This document shows, in pieces, positions 62,028-64,000 of a DNA stretch of 64,000 nucleotides (the stretch's first letter is position 1; the number at the start of each line of letters is the position of its first letter). The notes under the pieces are model-generated. The model ran no database searches. It was not told the origin of the DNA and saw nothing but the letters and a program-made list of their open reading frames with translations. This DNA is from Ectothiorhodospiraceae bacterium (GTDB lineage: Bacteria; Pseudomonadota; Gammaproteobacteria; XJ16; Halofilaceae). The stretch is taken from contig SLKC01000074.1 in assembly GCA_007134775.1 (NCBI GenBank), positions 1-64,000 of the forward strand. The letters run 5' to 3'. The position numbers and the translations under genes were made by a program.

Positions 62028-62711
62028 ATGCTTGCTGAATGGGTTACCGCGTTGCTGATCGGTCTGGTCGGCAGTACCCACTGCCTCGGGATGTGCGGTG
62101 GCATCGCCGGCGCGCTCACCTACAGCCTCGATCCGGCGACCCGGGAGTCGCGTTGGCGTTTTCTGGTGTTCAAGCTGGCCTATAATGGAGGTCGAATCGC
62201 CAGCTACATGCTCGCGGGCATGCTGGTTGCCGCTGGGGCAGGGATGCTGTCGGCTGCCGCCGGCGCTACCGCTCCGATGGTGATGAGTGCGGTCGGCGCT
62301 GTGTTCCTGATGGCAGTCGGTCTGCACATAGGCGGCTGGTGGCCACAGTTTGCCCGTATCGAATCCATCGGGCGCCCCCTGTGGCGGCGCCTGGAACCGC
62401 TGGGACGGCGAATGCTGCCCGTGCGCAAGCCGTGGCAGGCGCTGGCGTTCGGCCTGGTCTGGGGCTGGCTGCCTTGTGGCCTGGTCTACTCGGCCCTGGC
62501 TTACAGCCTGAGTACCGGCGATGCGATGCGCGGGGCACTCTTCATGGCCTTCTTCGGCCTTGGCACCATGCCTGCCCTGATCACGGTAGGCCTGGTCGCC
62601 CGCGGTGTCGGCATGCGTCTGCGCACGCCGGGTATCCGCCGAGCCGCCGGCGTCCTCGTGGTGCTGTTGGCACCGATGCCGCTATTGATGATGCATGGGG
62701 GAGGGCATTAG
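62028..62711 (+). CDS. TauE/SafE-family membrane protein
   Basis: A 227-residue inner-membrane protein with about six hydrophobic helices, of the sulfite exporter TauE/SafE (DsbD-like fold) group. The N-terminal helix has GSTHCLGMCGG with His18, Cys19 and Cys23, and a second conserved cysteine is in WGWLPCGLVYSALAY near residue 143. Such Cys pairs suggest thiol or metal handling; relatives sit in copper and cytochrome oxidase gene groups. ATG at 62028 is preferred over upstream in-frame starts because it begins the first helix and follows AGGGAG. It is divergent from the copper receptor and overlaps the regulator gene by one base. Confidence 0.82.
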   Translation: MLAEWVTALLIGLVGSTHCLGMCGGIAGALTYSLDPATRESRWRFLVFKLAYNGGRIASYMLAGMLVAAGAGMLSAAAGATAPMVMSAVGAVFLMAVGLHIGGWWPQFARIESIGRPLWRRLEPLGRRMLPVRKPWQALAFGLVWGWLPCGLVYSALAYSLSTGDAMRGALFMAFFGLGTMPALITVGLVARGVGMRLRTPGIRRAAGVLVVLLAPMPLLMMHGGGH

Positions 62712-63694
62712 TGAATCGCTGTCACAACCGAGACGCCGTCGCGCACCGGGCGCTGATCGGCGAGGCGCCTTCCCTGCAGACCGTTCTGCGCGCGGCTCGG
62801 CTCGTCGCGGCAACGGACGCAACCGCCTTGATCCTGGGCGAGAGCGGCACGGGCAAGGAGCTGCTGGCCCATCAGCTACATGCCGACAGCCCGCGTTCAC
62901 AAGGTTCCTGGGTTGCCGTCAACTGTGCGGCCTTGCCGCACGAGTTGGTCGAGGCCGAGCTGTTCGGAGCCAATCGCGGCGCCTACACGGGGGCGGATCG
63001 CAATCGGTCCGGCTTCGTTCAGCAAGCTGACGGCGGCACGCTGTTTCTCGACGAGGTTGCCGAGATGCCCCTGGCGGCGCAGGCGAAGCTGCTGCGTTTC
63101 CTGGAGGAGGGCGAGGCCCGGCCCCTGGGCGCGGGTCAGGGACAACGCGTTGACGTTCGCGTAGTCGCAGCCACCCATCGCAACCTGCGCAACCGCGTCT
63201 CCGAGGGCCGTTTCCGCGCAGATCTGTTCTACCGTCTGCACGTCATACCCCTGGAGCTTCCCCCCCTGCGCGAGCGCGTGTCCGATGTCCCCCTGCTGCT
63301 CGATGCCTTTGCCGACGAGCTGGCTGCACGCCACGGGGTTGCACGACCCACGTTCACATCCACGCTGCTCGCGCGCCTGGCGCGCTACCACTGGCCCGGC
63401 AATGTGCGGGAGCTCCGCAACCTCGTGGAGCGGATGAGCGTGCTGTTCCAGGGGCGGCACGTCGACAGCGATGACATCCCGGCGAGCTGGCTGGAAGCGC
63501 CCGACGACACAATCGGTGCAAACGACAGCGTCCATTTGCCCGCCGATGGTCTGCGCATCGATCAAGTGGAGGCCGAGCTGATCGCGCAGGCACTTGAACG
63601 GACCAGCGGGAATCGTTCGCGCGCCGCGCGACTGCTCGGCATCAGCCGACACACCCTTCTCTATCGGATGCGCAAGTACGCCCTTGGCGGCTGA
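62711..63694 (+). CDS. Sigma-54-dependent transcriptional activator without sensor domain
   Basis: A 327-residue enhancer-binding protein. The AAA+ domain starts almost at once: Walker A GESGTGKE at residues 43-50, the sigma-54 contact loop GAYTGA at 90-95, and Walker B GGTLFLDE near residue 108. A Fis-type helix-turn-helix ends the protein (NRSRAARLLGISRHTLLYRM). There is no receiver, GAF or PAS domain, as in PspF. The start is GTG at 62711, overlapping the TauE/SafE stop. It probably drives the sigma-54 promoter at 61861-61876; what signal it obeys is unknown, but the coupled membrane protein is a candidate. Confidence 0.9.
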   Translation: MNRCHNRDAVAHRALIGEAPSLQTVLRAARLVAATDATALILGESGTGKELLAHQLHADSPRSQGSWVAVNCAALPHELVEAELFGANRGAYTGADRNRSGFVQQADGGTLFLDEVAEMPLAAQAKLLRFLEEGEARPLGAGQGQRVDVRVVAATHRNLRNRVSEGRFRADLFYRLHVIPLELPPLRERVSDVPLLLDAFADELAARHGVARPTFTSTLLARLARYHWPGNVRELRNLVERMSVLFQGRHVDSDDIPASWLEAPDDTIGANDSVHLPADGLRIDQVEAELIAQALERTSGNRSRAARLLGISRHTLLYRMRKYALGG

Positions 63695-63923
63695 CCGCGG
63701 CTGGCATCGCTGTCAGCGTGGCGCATTCGCCCACGGCTCCTCGTGACTGCGTATGCATCGACGCCTACTCGGCTCCACCCCGTGACGGCTTCACCGGCGC
63801 TACCGGTACGCCCCCGTCACTGTCACGGACGGCGAGGCGCTACACCGCGCAACGACCAGCGTGCGCTACGAACCAGCGGGAAGAGCGGAGGCCGGGCGCG
63901 CCCACGCGGCGCGCCGTCTCCCT
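63695..63923. other. Gap with no supported gene
   Basis: Short inverted patches are present (for example GCGCGCC near 63895-63915), but no frame of convincing coding quality, no tRNA and no promoter pair was recognised. Confidence 0.4.
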
Positions 63924-64000
63924 TCACGCCGCCAGCGCTCGCCACCACGCGGTTGCCGCCCGCAACGCAAGCCAGCGCAATCCGCCACTGCCATTCCGGC
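63924..64000 (-). CDS. Possible C-terminal end of a gene beyond the window
   Basis: The minus strand is open from the edge to TGA at 63924, reading GSGGLRWLALRAATAWWRALAA at its end, a plausible amphipathic or membrane tail. At 25 codons in GC-rich DNA this may be chance. It is listed only so the window end is not read as empty. Confidence 0.2.
   Translation of the reverse strand, partial: RNGSGGLRWLALRAATAWWRALAA

Noticed and set aside
1-64000. tRNA, rRNA, CRISPR arrays, prophage or intact IS genes
   Set aside because: None of the expected signatures (tRNA T-arm wording, direct repeat arrays, transposase or phage structural proteins) was found on reading both strands.

Overview
The window is GC-rich (roughly two thirds G+C), densely coded chromosomal DNA from a gammaproteobacterium. 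Support for this comes from the fabA-fabB pair, the mtaD-ubiG-gph run, the rpsF-rpsR-DUF2232-rplI-dnaB-alr block, icd-aceK and a 7Fe ferredoxin. Many proteins are strongly acidic, and betaine/choline genes are prominent. Both suggest a halophile, perhaps near the Ectothiorhodospiraceae; this placement is inference. No tRNA, rRNA, CRISPR array or intact insertion sequence was seen.

Region 1 (1-19748) is a methylated-amine and one-carbon region. On the minus strand lies a heterotetrameric sarcosine oxidase operon (FAD oxidase-soxB-soxD-soxA-soxG, cut by the window edge), divergent from a GcvA-like LysR regulator. A nitrilase-superfamily amidohydrolase follows. Two GlxA/GbdR-type AraC regulators then bracket a corrinoid methyl-transfer cluster: a non-pyrrolysine MttB-family methyltransferase, its corrinoid protein, DUF1638, a 'virulence factor' family protein, a Cys-rich MetV-like protein, MetF, a methyl-THF methyltransferase and an ATP-dependent corrinoid reactivase. 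Together these could move a methyl group from a quaternary amine to tetrahydrofolate and oxidise it, while SoxBDAG handles the final N-methyl group. A small terminal-inverted-repeat element sits exactly at the reactivase stop codon. An EamA transporter follows.

Region 2 (19862-35223) is mostly housekeeping: unsaturated fatty acid synthesis, a squalene synthase-like enzyme, a degenerate RmuC, phosphoglycolate phosphatase, UbiG, MTA/SAH deaminase, the ribosomal/replication block, alanine racemase, a PQQ-repeat lipoprotein, ferredoxin, GalU, a DsrE-like protein and a Crp/Fnr regulator.

Region 3 (35362-44954) has a lipoprotein lipase-like hydrolase, the choline-to-glycine-betaine genes betB-betA-betI behind a palindromic BetI-type operator, and the icd-aceK pair. 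This supplies betaine, a plausible substrate for Region 1.

Region 4 (45206-64000) is accessory: small envelope proteins, a TatT lipoprotein, an RND efflux pair, a sirtuin, QueG and cardiolipin synthase. It continues with a deletion-scarred stretch of gene fragments, three tandem RNA hairpins, and a copper module. The module has an OprC/NosA-type TonB receptor with the Cu-binding CxxxM and HxM residues, a TauE/SafE-family membrane protein, and a sensor-less sigma-54 activator. A near-consensus sigma-54 promoter lies in front of the receptor, with an upstream dyad.
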